Counted from the first letter of the stretch, positions 1 to 6,559 are shown. The stretch: 6,735 bases of DNA from Comamonadaceae bacterium (GCA_947455585.1 CANGOY010000102.1:1-6735), one strand, 5' to 3'. Notes: generated by a model from the letters alone, not told the origin. Numbers and translations are program-made.

Positions 1-1037
1 AATCCCTGCTCGTAGAACTGCGATGCAGGGATTTGCGCTTCAATGATCTGCTGATCTGAAGGGCCGTCGCCCTCGGCAGCCACCAGCTCTAAGCGGGCAA
101 TCGGTCCGACCACGATGGCGCGCGTGAGTTGCGCCACGATGCCACCTTCGTCATCTCTGCCAGATGTGTAACGACGCACATCCAAATCGTGTGGACGCAC
201 ATAGGCAAAGGCTTTGGCGTCTTGTGCGGCGTGGTGCTCGGGGCTGGCCAGGCGCACAGTTTGATCTTCCACACCAATGTGCATTTCGCCTTCGTGGGCA
301 CGACCATGGAACAAGTTCACATCGCCTAAGAAGCCATACACAAAGGGGCTGGCTGGGCGTTCCCACACTTCTTGCGGGCTGCCCACCTGCTCAACATTGC
401 CTCTGTTCATCACCACCACACGGTCAGCCACTTCGAGGGCTTCTTCTTGGTCGTGGGTCACAAAGATGGTGGTCACGTTCAAGTCGTCGTGCAAGCGGCG
501 CAACCAGCGGCGCAGCTCTTTGCGCACCTTGGCGTCCAAGGCGCCAAAGGGCTCGTCCAACAACAACACTTTGGGCTCGACCGCCAAGGCGCGTGCCAAG
601 GCAATGCGCTGACGTTGACCACCTGAGAGCTGTGATGGGTAGCGGTCGGCCAACCAATCCAGCTGCACGAGGCTCAGCAAATCGTGCACTTTCTTTTTGA
701 TTTGTTCTTCGCTGGGGCGTTCGTTGCGTGGCTTCACGCGCAGGCCAAAGGCCACGTTTTCAAACACCGTCATGTGACGGAACAAGGCGTAGTGTTGAAA
801 CACAAAACCCACTTGACGTTCGCGCACATGCACGTGCGTGGTGTCTTCACCGCTGAACAAAATCGTGCCAGCGTCGGCGGTTTCTAAACCCGCGATGATG
901 CGCAGCAAAGTCGTTTTGCCGCAGCCCGATGGGCCCAACAAAGCAATCAACTCGCCAGAGTGAATGTCAAGACTCACATCGCCCAGCGCTTGAAAGTCGC
1001 CAAACTGTTTGTGGATGTTTCTGATTTCGATGCTCAT
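1..1037 (-). CDS. cysA: Sulfate/thiosulfate ABC transporter ATP-binding protein CysA (3' end cut by window edge)
   Basis: This is the cytoplasmic ATPase that powers sulfate/thiosulfate import through CysT-CysW. My translation from the ATG at 1037 gives 345 codons with no stop before the left edge. It begins MSIEIRNIHKQFGDFQAL. The ABC domain is complete: Walker A GPSGCGKTT at residues 35-43, Q-loop Gln81 in VFQHYALF, signature LSGGQ at 137-141, Walker B ending LLLDEP with Asp161 and Glu162, D-loop ALDA, and switch His195 in THDQEEA. From about residue 235 a C-terminal regulatory (TOBE-like) domain follows, still open at IPASQFYEQG. CysA proteins usually have about 350-365 residues, so only a short tail should be missing. 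It is the last cys gene visible in the operon, 19 bases after cysW, with only a weak Shine-Dalgarno (CGAG). Family assignment is firm; the MalK/PotA-like alternative is disfavoured by the adjacent cysTW genes. Confidence 0.95.
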   Translation of the reverse strand, partial: MSIEIRNIHKQFGDFQALGDVSLDIHSGELIALLGPSGCGKTTLLRIIAGLETADAGTILFSGEDTTHVHVRERQVGFVFQHYALFRHMTVFENVAFGLRVKPRNERPSEEQIKKKVHDLLSLVQLDWLADRYPSQLSGGQRQRIALARALAVEPKVLLLDEPFGALDAKVRKELRRWLRRLHDDLNVTTIFVTHDQEEALEVADRVVVMNRGNVEQVGSPQEVWERPASPFVYGFLGDVNLFHGRAHEGEMHIGVEDQTVRLASPEHHAAQDAKAFAYVRPHDLDVRRYTSGRDDEGGIVAQLTRAIVVGPIARLELVAAEGDGPSDQQIIEAQIPASQFYEQG

Positions 1038-1056
1038 GATTCGGTACTCGTATTTA

Positions 1057-1953
1057 TTAATGGTGTGGACGCTCAGGCGGTAAATCTGCCGTAGCTTTCA
1101 GCTCACGTGCATGACGCCATTCCACAAACGACTTCAACACCAAGGTCACCAAGGCCAACAAGGCCAAGAGCGAGGCCACGGCAAAGGCCGCCACAGATTG
1201 GTATTCGTTGTACAAAATTTCCACATGCAAAGGCATGGTGTTGGTCTGCCCACGGATGTGGCCAGACACCACCGACACCGCGCCAAACTCTCCCATGGCA
1301 CGGGCGTTACACAAGATGACGCCGTAAATCAAACCCCACTTGATGTTGGGCAATGTGACATACCAAAAGGTTTGCCAGCCTGTGGCACCCAACACAATGG
1401 CCGCCTGCTCTTCATCATTGCCCTGCGCTTGCATGAGAGGAATCAACTCACGCGCGATGAACGGAAACGTGACAAACACTGTGGCCAACACAATGCCGGG
1501 CACCGCAAAAACGATTTTGATATCGTGCTCTTGTAGCCATGGGCCAAACCAGCCCTGTGCGCCAAACATCAACACATAAATCAAACCAGCCACCACGGGC
1601 GATACCGAGAACGGCAAGTCCACCAAGGTGGTCAAAAACGCTTTGCCTGTGAACTCATACTTGGCAATTGCCCACGCAGCCGCCACGCCAAACACCAAGT
1701 TCAAAGGCACGGCAATGAGTGCTGTGATGAAGGTCAGGTAAATGGCCGACCAAGCATCGGGCTCTTGCAAAGCCACCCAATACGCTTCCAAGCCTTTGCG
1801 CAAAGCTTCGGTGAACACCGCCGCCAAAGGCAAGACCAAGAAGAAAAACATAAAGGTCAGTGCCACGCCAATCAGGCTGTAGCGCACCCATGCGGGTTCG
1901 GTAGTACCCGCTTGCGCCCTACGCGCGGAAGGATTGATTGCGGCGGTACTCAT
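1057..1953 (-). CDS. cysW: Sulfate/thiosulfate ABC transporter permease CysW
   Basis: This is one of the two inner-membrane permease subunits of the CysAWT importer. The 298-residue protein starts MSTAAINPSARR and has a short charged N-terminus. Hydrophobic segments lie near residues 26-46, 71-96, 111-132, 148-168, 205-225 and 253-274, as in six-helix BPD_transp_1 permeases. The cytoplasmic EAA loop that docks on CysA is at 181-204 (EEQAAIVLGATGWQTFWYVT then LPNI). I chose the ATG at 1953 over an in-frame TTG at 1983. The ATG overlaps the cysT stop as ATGA, has AGGAG about 8 bases upstream, and gives a typical family length. CysW is distinguished from CysT by sequence character (VVSGHIRGQTNTMPLHVEILYNEY) and by the usual T-W-A order. 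Expression is probably translationally coupled to cysT. Confidence 0.95.
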   Translation of the reverse strand: MSTAAINPSARRAQAGTTEPAWVRYSLIGVALTFMFFFLVLPLAAVFTEALRKGLEAYWVALQEPDAWSAIYLTFITALIAVPLNLVFGVAAAWAIAKYEFTGKAFLTTLVDLPFSVSPVVAGLIYVLMFGAQGWFGPWLQEHDIKIVFAVPGIVLATVFVTFPFIARELIPLMQAQGNDEEQAAIVLGATGWQTFWYVTLPNIKWGLIYGVILCNARAMGEFGAVSVVSGHIRGQTNTMPLHVEILYNEYQSVAAFAVASLLALLALVTLVLKSFVEWRHARELKATADLPPERPHH

Positions 1954-2804
1954 GCTGGGGCTCCTGTGTGGCGACGCTGCCAAGCTTGCAGGGCATTGAT
2001 GACCAACAACAAAACAAACGAGATGACCAACATCACCACCGCTACGGCGGTCGCACCGGCGTAGTCGTATTGCTCAAGCTTGCCAATGATGATGAGCGGC
2101 GTGATTTCAGACACCATGGGCATATTGCCCGCAATAAAAATGACCGAGCCATATTCACCAATCGCACGGGCAAACGCCATGGCAAAGCCGGTCAGCAACG
2201 CAGGCGCGATGCTTGGAAAAATCACCCGTGTGAAAGTTTGCCAACGGGTGGCCCCCAAACACGTGGCCGCTTCTTCGAGCTCTTTCTCAGCGTCTTCCAA
2301 CACCGGCTGCACTGTGCGCACCACAAAGGGCAAGCCAATGAAGATGAGCGCAATCACCACGCCGTTGGGGTTGAACGCCAACTGAATACCCATGGGCTCC
2401 AAGTACTGCCCCACCCAACCGTTGCCTGCCAACAAAGCTGTGAGCGAAATACCAGCCACTGCAGTGGGCAAAGCAAAGGGCAAGTCCACCAGCGCATCGA
2501 CCACCTTCTTACCGAAGAAGTCGTAACGCACCAGCACCCAAGCCACAAGCAAACCAAACACCACATTGACCAAGGCGGCAATCAGTGACGCACCAAATGT
2601 GAGTCGGTACGACGCCATCACGCGAGGGCCTGTGACGGCCTCGACAAATTGGTCCCACGTGAGCGTGAAAGTTTTGAACACCAAAGCGGAGAGCGGAATC
2701 AACACAATCAAGCTCAGGTAAGTGAGCGTGAAACCTAGCGTGATGTTGAAGCCGGGAAGAACACGCGCCGCCTTATGGCTGCGCGCCAGAGAAAACAATG
2801 CCAT
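1950..2804 (-). CDS. cysT: Sulfate/thiosulfate ABC transporter permease CysT (CysU)
   Basis: This is the partner inner-membrane permease of CysW. It has 284 residues, starting MALFSLARSHKAARVLPGFN, which is about the usual CysT length. Hydrophobic segments are visible near residues 21-44, 68-92, 104-126, 147-166, 200-226 and 250-272. The EAA loop contacting the ATPase is at 177-200 (EEAATCLGATRWQTFTRVIF, followed by PSI). The motifs YDFFGKK, VDLPFALPTAVAGI and RAIGEYGSVIFIAGNMP are characteristic of CysT. The start lies 3 bases after the stop of the upstream binding-protein gene, with only a weak GGTGA-like Shine-Dalgarno, so translation probably depends on ribosomes finishing that gene. Its stop overlaps the cysW ATG. 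Identification as CysT rather than another molybdate- or sulfate-type permease rests on these motifs and on its two sulfate-binding-protein neighbours. Confidence 0.95.
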   Translation of the reverse strand: MALFSLARSHKAARVLPGFNITLGFTLTYLSLIVLIPLSALVFKTFTLTWDQFVEAVTGPRVMASYRLTFGASLIAALVNVVFGLLVAWVLVRYDFFGKKVVDALVDLPFALPTAVAGISLTALLAGNGWVGQYLEPMGIQLAFNPNGVVIALIFIGLPFVVRTVQPVLEDAEKELEEAATCLGATRWQTFTRVIFPSIAPALLTGFAMAFARAIGEYGSVIFIAGNMPMVSEITPLIIIGKLEQYDYAGATAVAVVMLVISFVLLLVINALQAWQRRHTGAPA

Positions 2805-2807
2805 GAA

Positions 2808-3800
2808 TTACTTCACCGTGTAAATCTTGTCGAACTGGCCACCGTCATTGAAGTGGACTTTTTGCGCTTCGCTGAGTGAGCCGAAATACTCGCTCACAGG
2901 CACCAACTGAATGGGCTTGAAGGTGGCTGCATATTTCTTCAGCAAGGCGGGTGAGCGTGGGCGCAAGGCGTGCTTGGCCGCAATCTCTTGCGCTTCGTCA
3001 GAGTACAAATAGTTCAAATAAGCCTTGGCCAATTCGCCTGTGCCTTTTTTGTTGACGGTGCGTTCCACCACAGCCACTGGGTTCTCAGCAATGATGCTGA
3101 CGGATGGATGCACTGCATCCACCTTGCCCTCACCAAACTCACGGTCAACAGACACCACTTCCGATTCAAACGTCACCAGCACATCGCCAATGCTGCGTTG
3201 CAAGAAGATGGTGGTCGCATCACGGCCGCCTTTGGCGAGCACGGGCACGTTCTTGAAAATCTTGCCCACGAACTCAGCAGCGCCTGCGTCGTTCATTCCT
3301 TTTTTACGCGCATAGGCCCAAGCCGCCAAATACGCCATGCGGCCATTGCCACCGGTTTTAGGGTTGACGATGATGACTTGCACACCAGGCTTGATAAGGT
3401 CGTCCCAATCTTTGATGCCTTTGGGGTTGCCATTGCGCGTGAGGAACAACATGGTTGAGGTGGTGGGCGATGCGTTGTTGGGAAACTTCTTCGCCCAATC
3501 TTTGGCCACCACGCCGTTGCCAGCCAAAAACTCAATGTCGGTGGTGGTGTTCATGCTGACCACATCAGCTTCTAAACCATCGTTCACAGCGCGGGCTTGG
3601 GCGCTTGAGCCGCCGTGGGCCTGGTCGACTTTGATGTCTTTGCCGGTGGTCTTTTTGTAATGGGCCACAAAGGCGGCGTTGTAGTCTTTGTAAAACTCGC
3701 GGGCCACGTCATACGACGCGTTCAGCAAAGTTTGCGCTGAAGCCAAAGAGCTGACTGCCAAGAGCGCAGCGGCCAAGGTGGTGTGTAGGAATTTTTTCAT
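2808..3800 (-). CDS. Periplasmic sulfate/thiosulfate-binding protein, CysP-like pocket
   Basis: This is the solute-binding protein delivering sulfate and/or thiosulfate to CysT-CysW. It has 330 residues. A Sec signal peptide (MKKFLHTTLAAALLAVSSLA) ends in a likely ASA-Q cleavage site after residue 22, and the mature protein opens TLLNASYDVAREFYKDYNAAF, the sulfate-binding family start. Anion-loop motifs are HGGSS (62-66), NPKTGGNGR (146-154), GGRDATT (191-197) and TFESEV (210-215). Compared by eye with remembered E. coli proteins, Asn152, Gly192 and Phe211 match CysP (KTSGNAR, GGRGATT, SFESEV). Sbp instead has Gly, Ala and Trp there. Gly150 replaces a ligand Ser found in both. Thiosulfate binding is therefore plausible but inferred. 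The ATG overlaps the upstream hydrolase stop (ATGA), and GGAG lies about 11 bases upstream. Product family is certain; substrate preference is not, so no symbol is given. Confidence 0.93.
   Translation of the reverse strand: MKKFLHTTLAAALLAVSSLASAQTLLNASYDVAREFYKDYNAAFVAHYKKTTGKDIKVDQAHGGSSAQARAVNDGLEADVVSMNTTTDIEFLAGNGVVAKDWAKKFPNNASPTTSTMLFLTRNGNPKGIKDWDDLIKPGVQVIIVNPKTGGNGRMAYLAAWAYARKKGMNDAGAAEFVGKIFKNVPVLAKGGRDATTIFLQRSIGDVLVTFESEVVSVDREFGEGKVDAVHPSVSIIAENPVAVVERTVNKKGTGELAKAYLNYLYSDEAQEIAAKHALRPRSPALLKKYAATFKPIQLVPVSEYFGSLSEAQKVHFNDGGQFDKIYTVK
3401..3431 (-). repeat. 31-base near-identical block shared by the two binding-protein genes
   Basis: Positions 3401-3431 and 5131-5161 are the same except for one base (a at 3408, g at 5138), in the same orientation. 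Both encode the GNPKGIKDWDD part of the two binding proteins. The surrounding protein motif is conserved in the family, but here the synonymous sites agree as well. It is a short direct repeat about 1.73 kb apart. Confidence 0.7.
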
Positions 3801-4390
3801 ACCGTTTGAAGCTCCAAAGAATGAGAAGAAATTGCAGGTGTCGAAGGCTTGAAAACCAAAGGGATTTCAACCAAAGACTGCAACAGTGCCAGCCCCAAAG
3901 GCCATGCACCAAAACCAGAATCGATGTTGATGTGCCCTGCGTTTTGCAAGCGCACAAACTCGCTGCCCCACGACCGGGCATACGCGCCTGCTGTGCGCAC
4001 CGGGCAAAACGGGTCATTGCTGCTGGCCACCAACACACTGCGATAAGGCAAAGGCTGATACGGCACAGGCGCAAAGTCGACCAATGGCGCACGACGCTCA
4101 GGGTCGGCAGGCGCCACCAGCAAAGCGCCCTGAATACGGGCCACCGCTTCGGGTGGCAAATGGGTGGAGGCAATGCAGCCTAGGCTGTGTGCCACCAACA
4201 CCACAGGGCCGTCTTGCGCCTGAATCGTGTCAGCAATGCGGCTTACCCAAGCGCTGCGCGTGGGCGAAATCCAGTTGTCTTGCTGCACGCGCACAGCGCC
4301 CACAATGGACTCGGCCCACAGGCTTTGCCAGTGACCGGGGCCGGAATCGCGCCAGCCGGGCACGATGAGGATGGTGGGTGTTTGAAACAT
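3797..4390 (-). CDS. RBBP9/YdeN-type serine hydrolase (alpha/beta hydrolase), first gene of the cys operon
   Basis: This is a small cytoplasmic alpha/beta-hydrolase of the RBBP9/YdeN (Ser_hydrolase) family, whose physiological substrates are generally unknown. The 197-residue protein starts MFQTPTILIVPGW. The family hallmark PGWRDSGPGHWQSLW (residues 11-25) is present. The nucleophile elbow AHSLGC places Ser69, the acid is probably Asp126 in SSNDPFC, and the base is His153 in AGHINIDSGFGAWPLG, so the triad looks intact. I chose the ATG at 4390 because it gives the conserved short N-terminus. An in-frame TTG at 4411 would add 7 residues, and neither has a strong Shine-Dalgarno. It has no signal peptide. 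It is the promoter-proximal gene after an upstream terminator, and its stop overlaps the start of the binding-protein gene by 4 bases, so it is almost certainly co-expressed with the sulfate transporter. What it contributes to sulfur metabolism cannot be read from the sequence. Confidence 0.9.
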   Translation of the reverse strand: MFQTPTILIVPGWRDSGPGHWQSLWAESIVGAVRVQQDNWISPTRSAWVSRIADTIQAQDGPVVLVAHSLGCIASTHLPPEAVARIQGALLVAPADPERRAPLVDFAPVPYQPLPYRSVLVASSNDPFCPVRTAGAYARSWGSEFVRLQNAGHINIDSGFGAWPLGLALLQSLVEIPLVFKPSTPAISSHSLELQTV

Positions 4391-4462
4391 GACCGCGATT
4401 GTGGGTGGCAAAGCATCAATCTCAAACGACTGTTTATTTGTTAGTTAATAACGCATCCGTAT
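4391..4462 (-). promoter_or_regulatory. Probable promoter/leader region of the hydrolase-cys operon
   Basis: This stretch lies between the terminator of the downstream-reading sbp gene and the hydrolase ATG, so a minus-strand promoter for the five-gene operon is expected here. It is markedly AT-rich at 4425-4462 and holds the 9-base palindrome GTTATTAAC (4443-4451 region) beside runs of AT. That is the kind of sequence bound by LysR-type regulators such as CysB. No convincing -35/-10 pair is visible, which is common for activator-dependent promoters. CysB control is an inference from pathway knowledge, not a recognised site. Confidence 0.4.
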
Positions 4463-4493
4463 AAAGAAAAAAGCCCGCGGACATGCGGGCTTT
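4463..4493 (-). terminator. Rho-independent terminator after the second sulfate-binding-protein gene
   Basis: A perfect 9-bp stem pairs AAAGCCCGC (4470-4478) with GCGGGCTTT (4485-4493) across a 6-base loop. Read on the minus strand, the stem runs straight into a T-rich tract (TTTTTT, C, TTT), the classical intrinsic terminator form. It lies 35 bases beyond the stop of the gene at 4529-5554. It should insulate that gene from the operon that follows. On the plus strand only TTT follows the stem and no plus-strand gene precedes it, so the minus orientation is the functional one. Confidence 0.9.
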
Positions 4494-4528
4494 AATGCGC
4501 TTCATAAAAATTAAAGCGACATCAGCGA

Positions 4529-5554
4529 TTACTTCTTCAGATAAATTTGGTCGAAGCTCGCACCGTCGGCAAAGTGGTCTCTGGTGGCTTTGCTCCAGCC
4601 GCCAAACGATTTGTCGATGGTTACCAAGTTGAGCTTAGGAAACTGCTTGGCGTATTTGGCTTGAGCCTTCGGCGATGTGGGACGGTAGAAGTTTTTGCCT
4701 GCAATCTCTTGGCCTTCATCGCTATAGAGGTATTCCAAATACGCTTGTGACACAGCACGTGTGCCCTTCTTGTCCACGTTCTTGTCGACCACAGTCACCG
4801 CGGGTTCAGCGAGGATAGAGATAGAAGGCACGACCACATCAAACTTGGCGCCGAATTCTTTTTCGAGCAAGTAGGCTTCGTTTTCCCAAGCAATCAACAC
4901 ATCACCTTGGTTGCGTTGTGCGAAGGTGATGGTGGAGCCACGGGCGCCGGTGTCGAGCACGGGCACGTTCTCGTAGAGTTTTTTCACGAACTCTTTGGCT
5001 TTGCTCTCATCACCTTTTGGGCCGCCGTATTTGCGTTTGGCAAATTCACAAGCCGCCAAGTAGTTCCAACGGGCGCCACCTGATGTTTTGGGGTTGGGTG
5101 TGATGACGCTGATGCCGGGCTTGACCAAGTCGTCCCAGTCTTTGATGCCTTTGGGGTTGCCTTCGCGCACCACCAAGATGATGGTGGAGGTGTAAGGCGA
5201 GCTGTTGAGTGGCAAGCGTTTTTGCCAGTCTTTAGGAATGAGGGCACCGTGTTCGTGCAAAGCATCGGTGTCACCCCCCAAGGCCAATGTGGCCACATCG
5301 GCATCCAAGCCATCAATGATGGAGCGGGCTTGTTTGCCCGAGCCACCATGTGATTGTTTGATGGTCACGTCTTGACCTGTTTTGGCTTTCCATTGCTTGG
5401 CAAAGGCCGCGTTGAATTCAACATACAACTCACGGGTAGGGTCATACGACACGTTGAGCAAGGTCACGGGCGCAGGCTGCGCCGCAGCCAAACCTGTGAC
5501 AGCCAGCAAAGCTGTGGTTGCAAGTGTTTTGAGAAAGTCTTTACGTTGAATCAT
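4529..5554 (-). CDS. sbp: Periplasmic sulfate-binding protein (Sbp-type), second paralogue
   Basis: This sulfate-specific periplasmic binding protein presumably serves the CysT-CysW-CysA importer encoded next door. It has 341 residues from the ATG at 5554. The pocket motifs match the classical Sbp: HGGSGKQ (69-75), NPKTSGGAR (154-162), GARGST (203-208) and AWENEA (222-227). These retain Ser72, Ser158, Gly159, Gly160, Ala204 and Trp223, equivalent to the six sulfate ligands known from Salmonella Sbp. The signal peptide begins MIQRKDFLKT and ends near LAAAQP. QRKDFLK resembles a Tat motif with Lys in place of the second Arg, so the export route is uncertain. Cys169 sits where E. coli has Trp (LAAW). 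The start at 5554 has AAGGGA 6 bases upstream. An in-frame ATG at 5575 would add MDSKGTK but has no Shine-Dalgarno and falls inside the structured leader. The gene is followed by a strong terminator. Confidence 0.94.
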   Translation of the reverse strand: MIQRKDFLKTLATTALLAVTGLAAAQPAPVTLLNVSYDPTRELYVEFNAAFAKQWKAKTGQDVTIKQSHGGSGKQARSIIDGLDADVATLALGGDTDALHEHGALIPKDWQKRLPLNSSPYTSTIILVVREGNPKGIKDWDDLVKPGISVITPNPKTSGGARWNYLAACEFAKRKYGGPKGDESKAKEFVKKLYENVPVLDTGARGSTITFAQRNQGDVLIAWENEAYLLEKEFGAKFDVVVPSISILAEPAVTVVDKNVDKKGTRAVSQAYLEYLYSDEGQEIAGKNFYRPTSPKAQAKYAKQFPKLNLVTIDKSFGGWSKATRDHFADGASFDQIYLKK

Positions 5555-5624
5555 TTTGGTTCCCTTTGAATCCATCTAAATTTGCGATGGATGGATTCTT
5601 AGCGCAGACGCACTAAAAGGGAAC
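5555..5624 (-). promoter_or_regulatory. Structured 5' leader: three-way-junction RNA enclosing the sbp Shine-Dalgarno
   Basis: Three helices can form in the minus-strand transcript. P1 pairs GTTCCCTTT (5624-5616) with AAAGGGAAC (5567-5559), 9 bp. P2 is TAGTGC (5615-5610), loop GTCT, then GCGCTA (5605-5600), 6 bp with one G-U wobble. P3 pairs GAATCCATC (5598-5590) with GATGGATTC (5576-5568), 9 bp with a 13-base loop. Only the base at 5599 is unpaired at the junction. The gene's Shine-Dalgarno AAGGGA lies wholly in the 3' strand of P1, so folding would block ribosome binding. The wobble would be a C-A mismatch on the other strand, which favours an RNA role for this strand. I do not recognise a named riboswitch. 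A DNA operator dyad is the alternative reading. Confidence 0.6.
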
Positions 5625-5668
5625 GACAGAGTTTTTGGTTGTTAATTACCTAAACATCTAAGCCAGTA

Positions 5669-6559
5669 TCAAAGCGCGTTCAAAGGGATTTTGAGATACG
5701 CCACACCGTTTTCGTCTTTGGGCGGAAACACACCCGCGCGAATGTTGATTTGCACCGCTGGCAAGATGAGCACGGGCATAGACAAAGTAGCGTCGCGCGT
5801 AGTGCGCATGCGCACGAACTCAGCTTCGTCAATGCCATCGTGCAGATGAATGTTGTGCGCACGCTGCTCAGCCACCGTGGTTTCAAACCGCACAGCACGG
5901 CCTTCAGGTGGATAGTCATGACACATAAACAGGCGGGTGCTGTCTGGCAAGTTCAAAATTCTGTGCACTGAAGCATAGAGCGTTTTGGCGCTGCCGCCAG
6001 GAAAGTCGCAACGCGCCGAGCCTACATCGGGCATGAACAAGGTATCGCCGACAAACACCGCATCACCGATTAGGTAGGCGACGCATGCGGGCGTGTGGCC
6101 CGGCACGTACATGGCCTTCGCCGTCAAGTTACCAATGGCAAATGTTGTGTCTGCTTGCAACAGGTGATCAAACTGTGTGCCGTCTTCTTTGAAACTGGCT
6201 TCTAAGTTGAAGATGCTTTTGAACACATGCTGCACTTCGGTGATGTGGGCACCAATGGCAGTTTTCCCACCCAGTTGCGCTTTGAGATACGGCGCGGCGG
6301 TGAGATGGTCTGCATGGGCGTGTGTCTCTAATATCCATTGCACATGCAGTTTTTTCTCGCGTACAAAGGCAATCACCTTGTCAGCCGATTCAGTGCTGGT
6401 GCGGCCTGACTTGGGGTCATAGTCGAGCACCGAATCAATGATGGCGCAGGCGCTGCCCTCTTTCTCGTAAACCACATAGGTCACTGTCCAAGTGGTCTGA
6501 TCGAAGATGCCGTGCACGAGGGGATTCAAAACAGCGGACATAGAAAAGCTCTGATTCAT
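5669..6559 (-). CDS. Metallo-beta-lactamase-fold hydrolase, persulfide dioxygenase/Blh-like
   Basis: This is a probable cytoplasmic non-haem-iron MBL-fold enzyme. Relatives (ETHE1-type persulfide dioxygenases and Blh proteins of bigR operons) oxidise glutathione persulfide to sulfite. The 296-residue protein carries THAHADH with His80, His82, Asp84 and His85, then GHTP with His155, GDTLF with Asp172, and CHDYPP with His214, so the full metal set is present. The segment DVGSARCDFPGGSA (178-191) and the C-terminal QINIRAGVFPPKDENGVAYLKIPLN are typical of the Blh-like branch. An ATG at 6541 (MSAVLNPLVHGIFD) is a credible alternative start: it has AGAG upstream and suits the promoter at 6571-6599, whereas 6559 has no Shine-Dalgarno. 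The gene is divergent from a YeeE/YedE gene and precedes sbp on the same strand by 114 bases with no terminator between, so read-through into sbp is possible. Substrate is inferred, not shown. Confidence 0.88.
   Translation of the reverse strand: MNQSFSMSAVLNPLVHGIFDQTTWTVTYVVYEKEGSACAIIDSVLDYDPKSGRTSTESADKVIAFVREKKLHVQWILETHAHADHLTAAPYLKAQLGGKTAIGAHITEVQHVFKSIFNLEASFKEDGTQFDHLLQADTTFAIGNLTAKAMYVPGHTPACVAYLIGDAVFVGDTLFMPDVGSARCDFPGGSAKTLYASVHRILNLPDSTRLFMCHDYPPEGRAVRFETTVAEQRAHNIHLHDGIDEAEFVRMRTTRDATLSMPVLILPAVQINIRAGVFPPKDENGVAYLKIPLNAL

Noticed and set aside
164..700. A 178-codon plus-strand open frame opposite cysA.
   Set aside because: It is low-complexity, arginine- and proline-rich, resembles no family, and lies wholly opposite the complete ABC domain motifs of cysA.
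1954..1983. A longer CysW using a TTG start at 1983.
   Set aside because: The ATG at 1953 has AGGAG at good spacing and forms the usual ATGA overlap with cysT; the extra residues add nothing recognisable.
1938..2588. A 216-codon plus-strand open frame opposite cysT.
   Set aside because: The product is rich in His, Arg and Gln with no recognisable fold, as expected from an antisense frame of a membrane protein gene; the cysT frame has clear family motifs.
4494..4528. A small CGCTT/AAGCG hairpin just after the sbp stop.
   Set aside because: It has only 5 bp with a long AT-rich loop and sits next to a much stronger terminator; likely incidental.
5555..5575. A 7-residue extension of the Sbp-type protein from an ATG at 5575.
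   Set aside because: It has no Shine-Dalgarno and lies in the P3 helix of the leader, and the ATG at 5554 has a well-placed AAGGGA. It is kept only as an alternative.
5625..5668. A sigma70 promoter for sbp just upstream of the structured leader.
   Set aside because: The segment is AT-rich and contains TAATTA, but no -35 at acceptable spacing is visible, so I cannot place a promoter there; read-through from the MBL gene remains possible.
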